Below are positions 33,401 to 42,459 of a stretch of 64,000 nucleotides of DNA, in pieces. Source of the stretch: Bacteroidales bacterium (GTDB lineage: Bacteria; Bacteroidota; Bacteroidia; Bacteroidales; UBA4417); the NCBI GenBank assembly GCA_016707705.1, contig JADJHD010000005.1:124001-188000 (forward strand). Reading direction: 5' to 3'. A program made the translations under genes and the position numbers. Within the stretch, counting starts at the first letter, position 1. Each line of letters begins with the position of its first letter. The notes beneath the pieces are model-generated. The model did no database searches, was not told the DNA's origin, and saw nothing but the letters and a program-made list of their open reading frames with translations.

Positions 33401-35077
33401 TCAGGATTTATTTCCCTTGCGGCTCTTCTCAGCTTTTTGAATGCTTCCGTCCAGAATTCCTGTATAGGTTTGACTGTCATTAAGCAATTGGATGGATTTG
33501 CCAAGATCAGGATCTTTTGAAAGTGATGCTTCAATTCTGCCTTTCTGGTAATAATAACGGCTTACAATTTCAAGTTCCAGCAGTTCTCTGATTTCTTCCT
33601 TGTTGGTTATCAGATCCTTGTTCTTGTGCTCCTTAACTGCCGCCAGCAATGATTCATAATTGGTTTTTACATCTTCCCAGCAACCTTCCAGTTCAGCAGC
33701 TTTCTTAATCTTATTCAATTCATTCTCAAGCGGGGTAGTGAATTCAAACTTCTTGCTTTGAGTAAAACTGATGAATTGATCGTATTCCTCATCCGATAAT
33801 TTGAAAGAATTTGCAGGCGCAACTGTGGGATGCTCCCTTGAATACTGAGTTGCATAATCAAAAATCAGGTATTTCGAAACAAGGTTGTAGGCAATGCTGC
33901 TGAATTTTAAACTATCGGTATCTACATCCGGCGAAATGCCTTTTCCATCATATACAACTCTTCCTTTTTGGGTTTTAAACGCTGAAATAAGTGAATCAGC
34001 AATATGTTCAGCTTTCCCATTGGCATTATGATGTGAATAGTCAATAGCCTGAATGCATCGGCCACTTGGAATGTAATATTTGGCTACTGTGACTTTCACC
34101 TGTGTGTTGTAGGTGAGAGGATAAACATTCTGTACCAGCCCTTTCCCAAATGTCCTGCGTCCCAGTATCACAGCTCTGTCAAGATCCTGAAGTGCACCGG
34201 CTACAATTTCTGAGGCTGAAGCACTTGATCCGTTCACCAGGACTATCAGTGGCAAGGTCTCTTCAATAGGATCCATGGTGGTCTTGTAAGTCTTGTTCTT
34301 GTCCTGCTGTTTCCCTTTGGTACTCACCACAGTTTCACCCTTCTTCACAAAGAGATTGACGAGGTTCACAGCTTCGTTCAGCAAACCACCTCCATTGTCT
34401 CTCAAATCCAGAACAAGTCCTTTCAGATTATTGTGTTCCTTCAGGTCATTCAATGCCTTCTTCACATCGCCCGAACAATTCTGTGTAAAACTGGTAAGCT
34501 TGATGTATCCGGTATTTTCACTGATCATTCCATAATAGGGGACTGATTCAACGGTTATCTTATCCCTGTTGATCTCAAAATTTATGGGTTTGGATTCTCC
34601 TTCCCTTTCAATCTGCAACTTAACGGTTGATCCGGGCTGCCCTTTTAAAATTGCACTGATATCATCAACTGATTTCCCGGTAGTTATCTTATCATTAACC
34701 TTGATGATTTTATCTCCTGCCTTGAGTCCGGCCTTTTGAGCTGGTGAGTTTTCATAGGGTTCAGAAATAACAATATAATCACCCTGTTTATGAATAAGTG
34801 AGCCTATTCCGCCATATTCACCGGTTGTCATGAACCTATAATCCTCAATCTCTGCCTCAGGGATGTAATTGGTGTAAGGGTCCAGTGATTCCAGCATGGC
34901 ATCAATGCCGGTGCGAATCAGCTGTGCAGAATTTAGTTCATCTACATAGTTGCTGTTCAGCTCTTTATATAGAGTGGCAAAAATGTCCAGGTTCTTCGAG
35001 ATTTCGAAATTTGCAGAGTTTTGGGCATTCACTGAAATGCTCAGAAACAACAGTCCGGCGATGAATAATCTGATCAT
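33401..35077 (-). CDS. S41 family C-terminal processing peptidase
   Basis: About 558 residues from ATG 35077 (an ATG six codons earlier, 35095, is equally readable). Signal peptide MIRLFIAGLLFLSISVNA, a PDZ domain (about 80-165, EPYENSPAQKAGLKAGDKII), and the serine/lysine catalytic core NGSSASASEIVAGALQDL with the nucleophile Ser, then GRRTFGKGLVQ with the catalytic Lys. CtpA-type proteases trim periplasmic and envelope proteins. The C-terminal extension is charged and probably helical. Confidence 0.92.
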   Translation of the reverse strand: MIRLFIAGLLFLSISVNAQNSANFEISKNLDIFATLYKELNSNYVDELNSAQLIRTGIDAMLESLDPYTNYIPEAEIEDYRFMTTGEYGGIGSLIHKQGDYIVISEPYENSPAQKAGLKAGDKIIKVNDKITTGKSVDDISAILKGQPGSTVKLQIEREGESKPINFEINRDKITVESVPYYGMISENTGYIKLTSFTQNCSGDVKKALNDLKEHNNLKGLVLDLRDNGGGLLNEAVNLVNLFVKKGETVVSTKGKQQDKNKTYKTTMDPIEETLPLIVLVNGSSASASEIVAGALQDLDRAVILGRRTFGKGLVQNVYPLTYNTQVKVTVAKYYIPSGRCIQAIDYSHHNANGKAEHIADSLISAFKTQKGRVVYDGKGISPDVDTDSLKFSSIAYNLVSKYLIFDYATQYSREHPTVAPANSFKLSDEEYDQFISFTQSKKFEFTTPLENELNKIKKAAELEGCWEDVKTNYESLLAAVKEHKNKDLITNKEEIRELLELEIVSRYYYQKGRIEASLSKDPDLGKSIQLLNDSQTYTGILDGSIQKAEKSRKGNKS

Positions 35078-35131
35078 GTGCTTATGTAGTATCATAGTTC
35101 AAATAGGGTTAAGGTACTCTGATCAATTAAT

Positions 35132-35353
35132 TTATGGAACGGGGTCATATCCACTGCCTCCCCAGGGATGGCACCTGCTGACACGCTTAATGGTAAGCCA
35201 GCCTCCCTTGAATGGGCCATGTTTCATGATTGCCTCAACTCCATAGGCTGAACAACTTGGTGTGTAACGGCAGGAGGGTGGCAGATATGGCGAAATGGCA
35301 TACTGATACACCCTGATTAAACCGATAAAAAACTTGCCAAGTAATTTTCTCAT
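35132..35353 (-). CDS. yidD: Membrane protein insertion efficiency factor YidD
   Basis: 73 residues from ATG 35351-35353. The family core is intact: YQYAISPYLPPSCRYTPSCS followed by AYGVEAIMKHG and RVSRCHPWGGSGYDPVP. YidD assists YidC-dependent insertion of inner-membrane proteins. A longer frame reaching 35431 adds 26 unrelated residues. rnpA lies upstream on the same strand, the usual order, although 284 bp separate them here. Confidence 0.93.
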   Translation of the reverse strand: MRKLLGKFFIGLIRVYQYAISPYLPPSCRYTPSCSAYGVEAIMKHGPFKGGWLTIKRVSRCHPWGGSGYDPVP

Positions 35354-35637
35354 TTTCTGTTTAATAAACACCAGCCAGCCATGAAAGTTGAGCTCATGCA
35401 GCAAAATTGCGGATGCGTTCTGACCTGACAATGAATTCTGTTCTAAATATCAGGCTTGTATTGCATAGACCCTTGTTCTCCGGCGGTATATGTCTGCAAT
35501 ATCATCACCGGATTTGTGTTGCAATAACGCTATATATCTTCTTTTATTTTTGCTTTTCCGCTGTTAAAAACTCTTAAATTAAGTATCGTCAACTAATTTG
35601 GAATCCTTGCCAATGCGTGTATTCCTGAATTTTTCTT

Positions 35638-36036
35638 TTAGCTTTTGTATTGCTGTATAAGCTTATCCAGGATTTTTAGCAGAGATTTTTCAATTGGTTG
35701 AAAGTCAGGTACTTGTTTTCCGGTGTAAACAAGAGCTATCTGAAGACATTTATCTTTCTCCTGCAGAAGCTGAAACAGTAACTGCTTGTTGAGTCTGTAG
35801 GCTTCCCTGATCAAACGCTTTACTCTGTTTCTGTCTACCGAACTTCTTAGATTCTTCTTTGGAACACTGATTAAAAGCCTAACCGCAGATTCATCTGTTC
35901 GTTCTGTCTCTTTAATTACAACCTTAAACGGGTGAGTAAAGAATGAGTCACCATTTTCAAAAAGTAAGTCTATATCCTTCCTGTGACACAGCTTCTGTGT
36001 TTTCGGAAAGGTCAGACTGTTAGGGGAGGTATCCAT
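35638..36036 (-). CDS. rnpA: Ribonuclease P protein component
   Basis: Protein subunit that helps the RNase P RNA cleave tRNA 5-prime leaders. 132 residues, basic, with the signature SSVDRNRVKRLIREAYRLNK and the N-terminal FPKTQKLCHRKDIDLLFENG. A TACCTTTG -7 element (36052-36059, minus strand) lies 16 bases before the ATG, implying a very short untranslated leader. No rpmH gene accompanies it, unlike in many bacteria. Confidence 0.93.
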   Translation of the reverse strand: MDTSPNSLTFPKTQKLCHRKDIDLLFENGDSFFTHPFKVVIKETERTDESAVRLLISVPKKNLRSSVDRNRVKRLIREAYRLNKQLLFQLLQEKDKCLQIALVYTGKQVPDFQPIEKSLLKILDKLIQQYKS

Positions 36037-36051
36037 ATTTACTTACTCACA

Positions 36052-36059
36052 CAAAGGTA
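36052..36059 (-). promoter_or_regulatory. Possible -7 element for rnpA
   Basis: TACCTTTG on the minus strand fits TAnnTTTG. No matching -33 element was found. Confidence 0.4.
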
Positions 36060-36259
36060 ACAAAGTATTGTCTCTTTGTAATAGATTAGGATAGAAGGCT
36101 AAAATCGAAAGTGATTGTTCGCATTTCAGTGTGAGGCGCAATGAGATTATTTGGAGATGGTGGTTTCATCCAATGCTATAACCGCCCATTTTTCAGGAGT
36201 CTTTTTGAGGGAATGATCTGTTGAAAGGTTTAAGCAGCTATCCTGACAGATAGAATAAT

Positions 36260-37009
36260 TTACTTCTTGTTATTCTTGGTCAGGTACTGATCAATTGCCA
36301 TGGTCATCGATGGAGCAGTTGAACTTGGAGCAGGAACATTCACCACCAGTCCGGCCTCTGTTGCCGCCTGTGCTGTAGTGGTTCCAAAGGCACCGATGAG
36401 TTTTTCTCCCTGCTGAAAATCAGGCCAGTTATAAAAAAGGGAGCGAATTCCCTGCGGACTGAAAAATACAATCATGTCGAAGGAATTTATGTCGAACAAC
36501 TCCTTCATTTCAGCTGGAAGAGTGCGATACATAACTGCTTCCTTATACTGAACCTTCATCGATTCAAACATATTCGGAAGCTCCTTATTGTGACTGTCAG
36601 AACAGGGGATAAGGAAATTCTCTGACTTATGCTTCTTAACAATGTCTATCATCTGAGCCATATCAGATGCATGGAAAATCTTCCTCTTTCTGAATTGAAC
36701 ATATTTCTGAAGGTAGAAGGCAATGGATTCCGACATGCAGAAATACTTCATGGTTTCAGGAACATCAACCCTTACCTCCTTGGCAATGCGAAAAAACTGG
36801 TCAACTGCATGCTTGCTGTTAAAAACAACAGCCGTAAACTCATTGATATAGATGCGTTCATCCCTGAATTCACGGGTGGTTACCCCTTCTATCTTGAAGA
36901 ATTTGTGAAATTCGATATGAACACCATGCTTTTTGATAATATCTCCGTAAGGAGATTTCTCGATCTCAGTTGGTACGGGTTGTGATATAAGTATGTTCTT
37001 GATTTTCAA
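36260..37009 (-). CDS. hemD: Uroporphyrinogen-III synthase
   Basis: Closes and rearranges hydroxymethylbilane to uroporphyrinogen III in haem and corrinoid synthesis. 249 residues with the two-lobe pattern: INEFTAVVFNSKHAVDQFF in the first lobe, and FDMIVFFSPQGIRSLF then LIGAFGTTTAQAATEAGL in the second, the most conserved parts of this divergent family. It follows the DUF4271 gene, an arrangement frequent in Bacteroidota. Other haem synthesis genes are not in the window. Confidence 0.85.
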   Translation of the reverse strand: MKIKNILISQPVPTEIEKSPYGDIIKKHGVHIEFHKFFKIEGVTTREFRDERIYINEFTAVVFNSKHAVDQFFRIAKEVRVDVPETMKYFCMSESIAFYLQKYVQFRKRKIFHASDMAQMIDIVKKHKSENFLIPCSDSHNKELPNMFESMKVQYKEAVMYRTLPAEMKELFDINSFDMIVFFSPQGIRSLFYNWPDFQQGEKLIGAFGTTTAQAATEAGLVVNVPAPSSTAPSMTMAIDQYLTKNNKK

Positions 37010-37062
37010 AACACTCTATTTTTAGTCTGTGCAACGCTTAATGAACATCAAAAACAGGCTTT

Positions 37063-37950
37063 TTAGATTTGCCTGACGAAATTTACGATCAATATGACCG
37101 GTAAAATTTCGAGGGTGCAAAGGTATAAAATTAAATAGAATACAGAAAACTTTGTGTTTGATAAACCTATGGTGATTCCCCTCATAAATCTGTATATCAA
37201 TAAAATAATATATATTCCGGCTGCAATCCATAAAAAGGGGAGGGGCTGCCAGTACAAAGCAAGTAATAGTACCGGGAAAATGAAAAGTCCGGTTGTATGG
37301 TTGAAAATCAGCGCATTTAACCGGTATGCATGGGTTAATTCCGGTGTTTTGAAAATTACTCCGGTGGTCTGAATAATAAATGCCTTTAGGAATATATAAG
37401 CTGTTAATGAGCTAATAATTATCAGATATAGCTGATAATTCTGCAGAAATGACGGCACGCCTGATATCCATTGAATGAATAGGTAAATGAGAAAGGAAAC
37501 GGATGTAAGATTTATAAATCCGAGTCCCAACGTTATCCTTTCATTATAAAGGTTTCCTTCCCTTTCAAGCTGATTCACATAATAGGGAAGTGCAACAGAT
37601 CGAAATATCTGCCTCAGCCTCTTGGAATGATTGGTTTGTATCCAGGCCAGAAAAAGCAGACAAAGGATAACTACACCGGTTATCCAGTCAGTAGATTCAA
37701 GTTTCCTGAGCTTCGGCCCCCCTGATGTTGCCTGAAGTTGATGGCTGGTAAATATTGAAGGTCCGGGCTTTATAAAGGTTTCTACAGGTTTGGGCTTATG
37801 AAAATCATAAATGCTGAAATCATAATATCTTGCTATAGAGTCATTTGCCGGTTTTACAGATTGATTGGTATAGGGGACATAATAATCGAAAAAGCCTGCC
37901 GTATCCACTAAACTTGGATTGACTTTATATCTTGGCAGGTGTCCGCTCAT
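37063..37950 (-). CDS. DUF4271 membrane protein
   Basis: 295 residues. A soluble N-terminal third (LVDTAGFFDYYVPYTNQS) is followed by about seven hydrophobic helices starting at WITGVVILCLLFLAW. Family DUF4271 is found in Bacteroidota beside hemD; its function is unknown. It lies 53 bp upstream of hemD on the same strand and is likely co-transcribed. No catalytic motif is apparent. Confidence 0.8.
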   Translation of the reverse strand: MSGHLPRYKVNPSLVDTAGFFDYYVPYTNQSVKPANDSIARYYDFSIYDFHKPKPVETFIKPGPSIFTSHQLQATSGGPKLRKLESTDWITGVVILCLLFLAWIQTNHSKRLRQIFRSVALPYYVNQLEREGNLYNERITLGLGFINLTSVSFLIYLFIQWISGVPSFLQNYQLYLIIISSLTAYIFLKAFIIQTTGVIFKTPELTHAYRLNALIFNHTTGLFIFPVLLLALYWQPLPFLWIAAGIYIILLIYRFMRGITIGLSNTKFSVFYLILYLCTLEILPVILIVNFVRQI

Positions 37951-38082
37951 AGCTTTGTTTGGTGTTCCGGCAAAATTACAAAATCAAGCGATTGCTGTCA
38001 CGTTCTTTTCCGGCTTTCACATATATAAGAAATCGCAATAGAAAAATTTCTTGGAACCATGACCTATCCCCTAAATATATTC

Positions 38083-38090
38083 TACCTTTG
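38083..38090 (+). promoter_or_regulatory. Possible -7 element for the HAD-ackA operon
   Basis: TACCTTTG fits TAnnTTTG and lies 95 bp before ATG 38186, leaving a long untranslated leader. The -33 element is not clear. Confidence 0.45.
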
Positions 38091-38185
38091 CACTGCTAAA
38101 AAGCGATATTTGATATAAGTAATTGATACACAATTAATAATACTTCATTAGCCCTCTCCCCGGGCAAAACATAAAAAAAATTAAA

Positions 38186-39160
38186 ATGACAGAAATTCTA
38201 GCAAAACTTGAGGATTTCAGCTTGGGCAAAGCTCAGAAAAAAAGTGGCGCCCTTCAGAAAATTGGAATCATTGGCTGTGGATCCATGGGTCAGGAAATCG
38301 CTAAAACCATCAGCCAGCATGGCTTTGATGTGGCAATTCTTGATGTTGATGATCAAAAGGTAAAAGATGGCCTGCTGGGCATCACAAGGCTTATCGACGA
38401 CGAAATCCGCCGCTGGGGTATGACTCAGGGTGAGAAACGTCTTATTATGTCGAGAATCAAAGGCTCAGTAGATTATTCCGACCTGAGCGACTGTGATCTT
38501 GTGATTGAGGCAATCAACTCCAGAAAACCGGGCACCAGCCTGGAAATCAGAAAGGAAATCTTCAGAAAAGCAGAATCTGTTGTTCGCAAGGATACTATTC
38601 TTACCTCCAACACCGCAACCCTGATGATTTCTGATCTTGCTTCCGGACTTCAGAATCCGGAACGTGCCGTTGGACTGCATTTCCTTTCACCTACCGATAA
38701 GGTAAAAGTTCTGGAAGTTGTCAGAAGCGCAAGAACCTCCGATGAATTCTATGATATGGCCTGCAGGTTTGTTCGCATGCTTGAAAAGAAGCCAATCAGG
38801 CTAATGGAGTCTCCCGGGAATATCAGTACACGTATGATCATCGTTGTGATTAATGAGGCTTGCGAAATGCTGATGGAAGGCATTGCTTCAGCCCATGACA
38901 TTGATGAACTTATGCGCACTAGTCTGGGTCATCAGTTTGGTCCTTTTGAACTCGCCGACCGCATTGGTCTCGATAAGCTTCAGAAATGGATGGATAACCT
39001 CTTCGCTGAATTTGGCGAACATAACTACAAGGCTTCACCTGTTATTAAACGTCTCGTAAGAGGAAATCACCTTGGAAAAGTTAGTGGACAGGGCTTCTAT
39101 AAATATGACGCCAACGGAAAAATTGTAGGAAATACTGTTACCTGCCCTGAATTCAAATAG
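38186..39160 (+). CDS. 3-hydroxyacyl-CoA dehydrogenase-like protein with altered active site
   Basis: 324 residues. NAD-binding Rossmann fold GIIGCGSMGQEIAKTISQHG, the HAD His/Glu pair in GLHFLSPTDKVKVLEVV, and the C-terminal helical domain NEACEMLMEGIASAHDIDEL, then GHQFGPFELADRIGLD. Two catalytic positions of the family differ: the Ser in NTSSL is replaced (NTATL), and the Asn in PGF-x-x-NR is replaced (PGNISTR). It may be a divergent 3-hydroxybutyryl-CoA dehydrogenase or act on another substrate. It lies 25 bp before ackA and is surely in one operon with it, which suggests a role in fermentative acyl-CoA metabolism. Confidence 0.8.
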   Translation: MTEILAKLEDFSLGKAQKKSGALQKIGIIGCGSMGQEIAKTISQHGFDVAILDVDDQKVKDGLLGITRLIDDEIRRWGMTQGEKRLIMSRIKGSVDYSDLSDCDLVIEAINSRKPGTSLEIRKEIFRKAESVVRKDTILTSNTATLMISDLASGLQNPERAVGLHFLSPTDKVKVLEVVRSARTSDEFYDMACRFVRMLEKKPIRLMESPGNISTRMIIVVINEACEMLMEGIASAHDIDELMRTSLGHQFGPFELADRIGLDKLQKWMDNLFAEFGEHNYKASPVIKRLVRGNHLGKVSGQGFYKYDANGKIVGNTVTCPEFK

Positions 39161-39185
39161 TACCAGCGCTTTAAAAAGAAAAATT

Positions 39186-40385
39186 ATGAAAGTAATAGTT
39201 TTGAACTGCGGAAGTTCATCCATAAAATATCAGTTGTTTGATATGCCGTCGGCTGCGGTGCTTGCAAAGGGACTTGTTGACAAAATCGGACTGAAAGGTG
39301 CTTCAATCAAGCATTTCCGTTCTGATGACATTACCCTGAAACTGGAAGGTGAAATACTTGACCACCAGGCTGGTATTGAGCACGTTCTGGCAATCCTGAC
39401 CCATAAGGAATATGGTTCACTTGGTACACTTGAAGAACTTGGTGCCGTTGGTCATCGTGTAGTTCATGCCGGTGAAAAGTATAATGGATCTGTTGCCATT
39501 TCCAAGGAAGTTATCAAAGCCCTCGAGGAATGTGTTGACCTCGCTCCTCTCCATAATCCGCCAAACCTCGAAGGTATCTACGCAATCACTAAACTGCTCC
39601 CTGAAGTTCCTCAGGTTGGTGTTTTTGATACCGCTTTCCACCAAACCATGCCTGAAAAGGCCTATCTCTATGGAATTCCTTATTCCCTCTATGAGAAGTA
39701 CAAGGTCAGACGCTATGGATTCCATGGCTCAAGCCACCGTTTCGTCTCCAAAAGGGCTGCAGAAATGCTGGGTAAGGATATGAAAGACCTCAAAATTATC
39801 TCCTGCCATCTTGGTAATGGAGCCTCTGTTGCTGCTATTGATGCAGGTATCTCCGTTGATACAAGCATGGGTATGACTCCTGTTGAAGGTTTGGTTATGG
39901 GAACCCGCTGCGGAGATGTTGATGCAGGAGCCGTTCTCTATATTGCTGATAAGGAAGAAACCAGTATTCCCTTTACCAATACTCTTCTTAATAAGCATAG
40001 CGGAATGCTCGGACTCTCAGGCGTTTCAAGTGATATGAGAGATATTGAAACTGCTGCAGCTCAGGGAAACACAAGGGCTAAAACTGCTCTCGACATTTAC
40101 CACTATCGCATTCGCAAATACATTGGTGCATACGCTGCAGCAATGAATGGCGTCGACCTCATTCTTTTTACCGGCGGTGTCGGTGAGAATGGCTGGGAAA
40201 CCCGTGAAGAATGCTGCAAGGGACTTGAATTCATGGGTGTGGAATTCGATGTTGAGAAGAATACAAAACTCAGGGGAAAAGAAGCTGTCATTAGCAAGCC
40301 AAACTCCAGGGTTAGTGTTATGATCGTTCCTACAAATGAAGAACTGGTTATTGCTCAGGATACCTTTGATATTGTCACTGCTTAA
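39186..40385 (+). CDS. ackA: Acetate kinase
   Basis: Interconverts acetyl phosphate plus ADP with acetate plus ATP in fermentation. 399 residues with family signatures VIVLNCGSSSIKYQLFD at the N-terminus, VGHRVVHAGEKY, YGFHGSSHRFVSKRA, SCHLGNGASVAAI, GMTPVEGLVMGTRCGDVD and the end VPTNEELVIAQDTF. No phosphotransacetylase gene is adjacent. Followed by a strong terminator. Confidence 0.96.
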   Translation: MKVIVLNCGSSSIKYQLFDMPSAAVLAKGLVDKIGLKGASIKHFRSDDITLKLEGEILDHQAGIEHVLAILTHKEYGSLGTLEELGAVGHRVVHAGEKYNGSVAISKEVIKALEECVDLAPLHNPPNLEGIYAITKLLPEVPQVGVFDTAFHQTMPEKAYLYGIPYSLYEKYKVRRYGFHGSSHRFVSKRAAEMLGKDMKDLKIISCHLGNGASVAAIDAGISVDTSMGMTPVEGLVMGTRCGDVDAGAVLYIADKEETSIPFTNTLLNKHSGMLGLSGVSSDMRDIETAAAQGNTRAKTALDIYHYRIRKYIGAYAAAMNGVDLILFTGGVGENGWETREECCKGLEFMGVEFDVEKNTKLRGKEAVISKPNSRVSVMIVPTNEELVIAQDTFDIVTA

Positions 40386-40420
40386 TCACTTCATTCGCCG
40401 ATAGTAAAAGGTGCAATAAT

Positions 40421-40463
40421 AAAAAGAACAGGCTGCATGATTATGCAGCCTGTTCTTTTTTTG
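40421..40463 (+). terminator. Strong terminator after ackA
   Basis: An 18-bp perfect stem (AAAAAGAACAGGCTGCAT with its complement) around the loop GATT, 40421-40460, followed by T. It also ends in A/T on the opposite strand, so it may serve the convergent lipoprotein gene too. Confidence 0.9.
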
Positions 40464-40487
40464 ACTTGATTCTGTTAAAGATCAACC

Positions 40488-41212
40488 TTACTTTTTAAGG
40501 GGAGCTCCGGATTTTTTGGCAACAATGTACATGTCTACTGAACAATTGAATGTCTGTCCGTCTGAAATCTGGAATTCTGTGAGGCTTGGGCTACCAAGAC
40601 CACCTGATCCATACCAGCCAACATAGTCAGTGAGAGACCAGAATCCGCTGTTGTCAATATCCTTCCATACATCCAGGTAGTAGTTACCCGGGTTAACATT
40701 GGTAAGAGTGAAGGAAACACTGGCTCCCGTTCCAGTTACTGCCCCGAACTTGATTGGCTGGTTGTTCAACCAGTTGTCATAAGAAGTGTAAATGCTGACT
40801 TTTGAATTGGATAAATCCCCTGAGGTTCCTGCTGGGAATTTTGCCGTACCTGTAATCTGGGTAACAGCAGGAAGAACAGTGAGCGCTCCGTTGGCGGTAA
40901 CTTGTCCGCCATTACCATCAGATACCGTCACAGTAACTGAATGGGCTCCTGCAGTGGAAGGTGCTGTCCAGGTAACTGATGGACCTGATCCTGTAATCGA
41001 ACCGCCTGTAACTGTATAGGCATAAGTCAGAGCGTCATTTTCAGGGTCTGTGGCTGTAACAGTAACTGAAATCATTCCATTGGCGTTAACACTTCCCGGA
41101 TTAACAACAACGGATGCAATAGTAGGAGCTTTGTTGATGCTTCCTTTTTACAGGAACTAAAACTGAAGGATACTACAGCCATGACAATAAGGAGAATAGG
41201 TAATGTTTTCAT
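40488..41212 (-). CDS. Lipoprotein with Ig-like (PKD/Big) domain (one frameshift)
   Basis: Start ATG 41210-41212 gives a lipoprotein signal MKTLPILLIVMAVVSFSFSS followed by Cys. The frame is lost in the A-rich run right after the Cys codon (about 41145-41150); one added A gives CKKGSINKAPTIASVVVNPG, continuous with the rest. An Ig-like domain follows (VTATDPENDALTYAYTVTGG, VTVTVSDGNGG) and then a beta-rich C-terminal domain with NPGNYYLDVWKDIDNSGFW. No function is known; surface lipoproteins of this kind often bind or display. Length about 240 residues. Confidence 0.7.
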
Positions 41213-41483
41213 TTTTAGACATTGGTTTTGGTGATTAAGGGTTAATATGTCTGTTTGATTCTGGTTCAAAAAATCAAAAAGTCTTGAAAACAAAAAAATA
41301 GAACTGAAATCGCACTACTAAGAGCAAATATAGAGATAAACACAGATAAGTCTACTTGTAGTAATAAATTTTTTAATCAAAATGGCTTCAAGACTTGTCT
41401 GTCGTGGAAAAGAAGAGTTTTTGTATTACACTTTGTTGATCTGTGAACGCGATAACAATTGCCCTTTCTTTAATATCATAAAA

Positions 41484-41515
41484 AAAACAGCCTTTCTTAA
41501 GTAAGGCTGTTTTAA
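41484..41515. terminator. Terminator after yebC
   Basis: AAAACAGCCTT (about 41485-41494) pairs with AAGGCTGTTTT (41503-41513) and has A/T runs on both sides. It lies just past the yebC stop at 41534. Confidence 0.75.
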
Positions 41516-41533
41516 TACTTGTAACAAGGATTT

Positions 41534-42277
41534 CTATTCCATTGATTCCATTAACTCATCTGTAATTTCCATATTATGATATACAGCCTGGATGTCATCG
41601 TCTTCTTCAAAATACTCAATCAAACGCATTACTTTCTTTGAAGATTCAAGATCCAGTTTCGTTGTTTCTTTAGGAATTCTTTGCAGCTTGGCGCTATCTG
41701 GTTCAATTTTCATCTCTTCCAGCTTCTTCATCATCGCACCAAAATCTTCCATTGCTGTAGTTATAACAAAGAAGTCCTCCTCAAGCTGAATGTCTTCAGC
41801 TCCGGCATCAATTACAGCCATTTCAAATTCATCCCTGTCAATTGTTCCCTGTGGAACGGTAAAGATTCCCTTCCTGTCAAAAATGAAGCTGAGAGATCCA
41901 TTGGTACCTAATGTTCCTCCATATTTATTGAAATATGATCTCACATTTGAAATGGTCCTTTGAGTATTGTCGGTAGTAGCCTCAATAAAAATTGCTATTC
42001 CTCCGTTAGCATAGCCTTCGTAGGTGGCTTCAGTATAAGATGCCGAATCTTTATCCGAGCCTTTGCTGATAGCTCTCTGAATGTTATCCTTGGGCATGCT
42101 GGCCCCTTTGGCGTTGGCAATCGCAAGTCGGAGCCTTGGGTTTCCATCAGGGTCGGCACCACTCTCCTTTACAGCTACTGTAATTTCCTTGATAATCTTG
42201 GAGAAGATCTTCGAACGTTTTGCGTCCAAAGCTCCCTTTTTTCTCTTAATGGTTGACCATTTATTGTGTCCTGACAT
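41534..42277 (-). CDS. yebC: YebC/PmpR family protein
   Basis: 247 residues, usual length. N-terminal signature MSGHNKWSTIKRKKGALDAK and GNPRLRLAIANAKGASMPKD, then GYANGGIAIFIEATTDN. The family was described as transcriptional regulators, and members have more recently been linked to relieving ribosome stalling at proline stretches; which applies here is unknown. Monocistronic, with terminators on both sides. Confidence 0.93.
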   Translation of the reverse strand: MSGHNKWSTIKRKKGALDAKRSKIFSKIIKEITVAVKESGADPDGNPRLRLAIANAKGASMPKDNIQRAISKGSDKDSASYTEATYEGYANGGIAIFIEATTDNTQRTISNVRSYFNKYGGTLGTNGSLSFIFDRKGIFTVPQGTIDRDEFEMAVIDAGAEDIQLEEDFFVITTAMEDFGAMMKKLEEMKIEPDSAKLQRIPKETTKLDLESSKKVMRLIEYFEEDDDIQAVYHNMEITDELMESME

Positions 42278-42351
42278 ATCTGTGTTTATTTTGATTCCGT
42301 AAGGAGTTTCAAATTCATTGATCAGACAAAATTAATGTTTTGACCTGAAAC

Positions 42352-42381
42352 AAAAAAACTGCCCCCGGGTAGGAGGCAGCT
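42352..42381 (-). terminator. Terminator after the GIN/barrel gene
   Basis: On the minus strand CTGCCTCC pairs with GGGGGCAG and is followed by seven T. It lies about 80 bp past the stop of the gene at 42460. Confidence 0.7.
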
Positions 42382-42459
42382 GACCAGACAATAACCACCA
42401 GATTTGGTTGATTGCCTTATATGTTGAGTGATAATTTTCTATCTGGTAATGAAGTTGAA

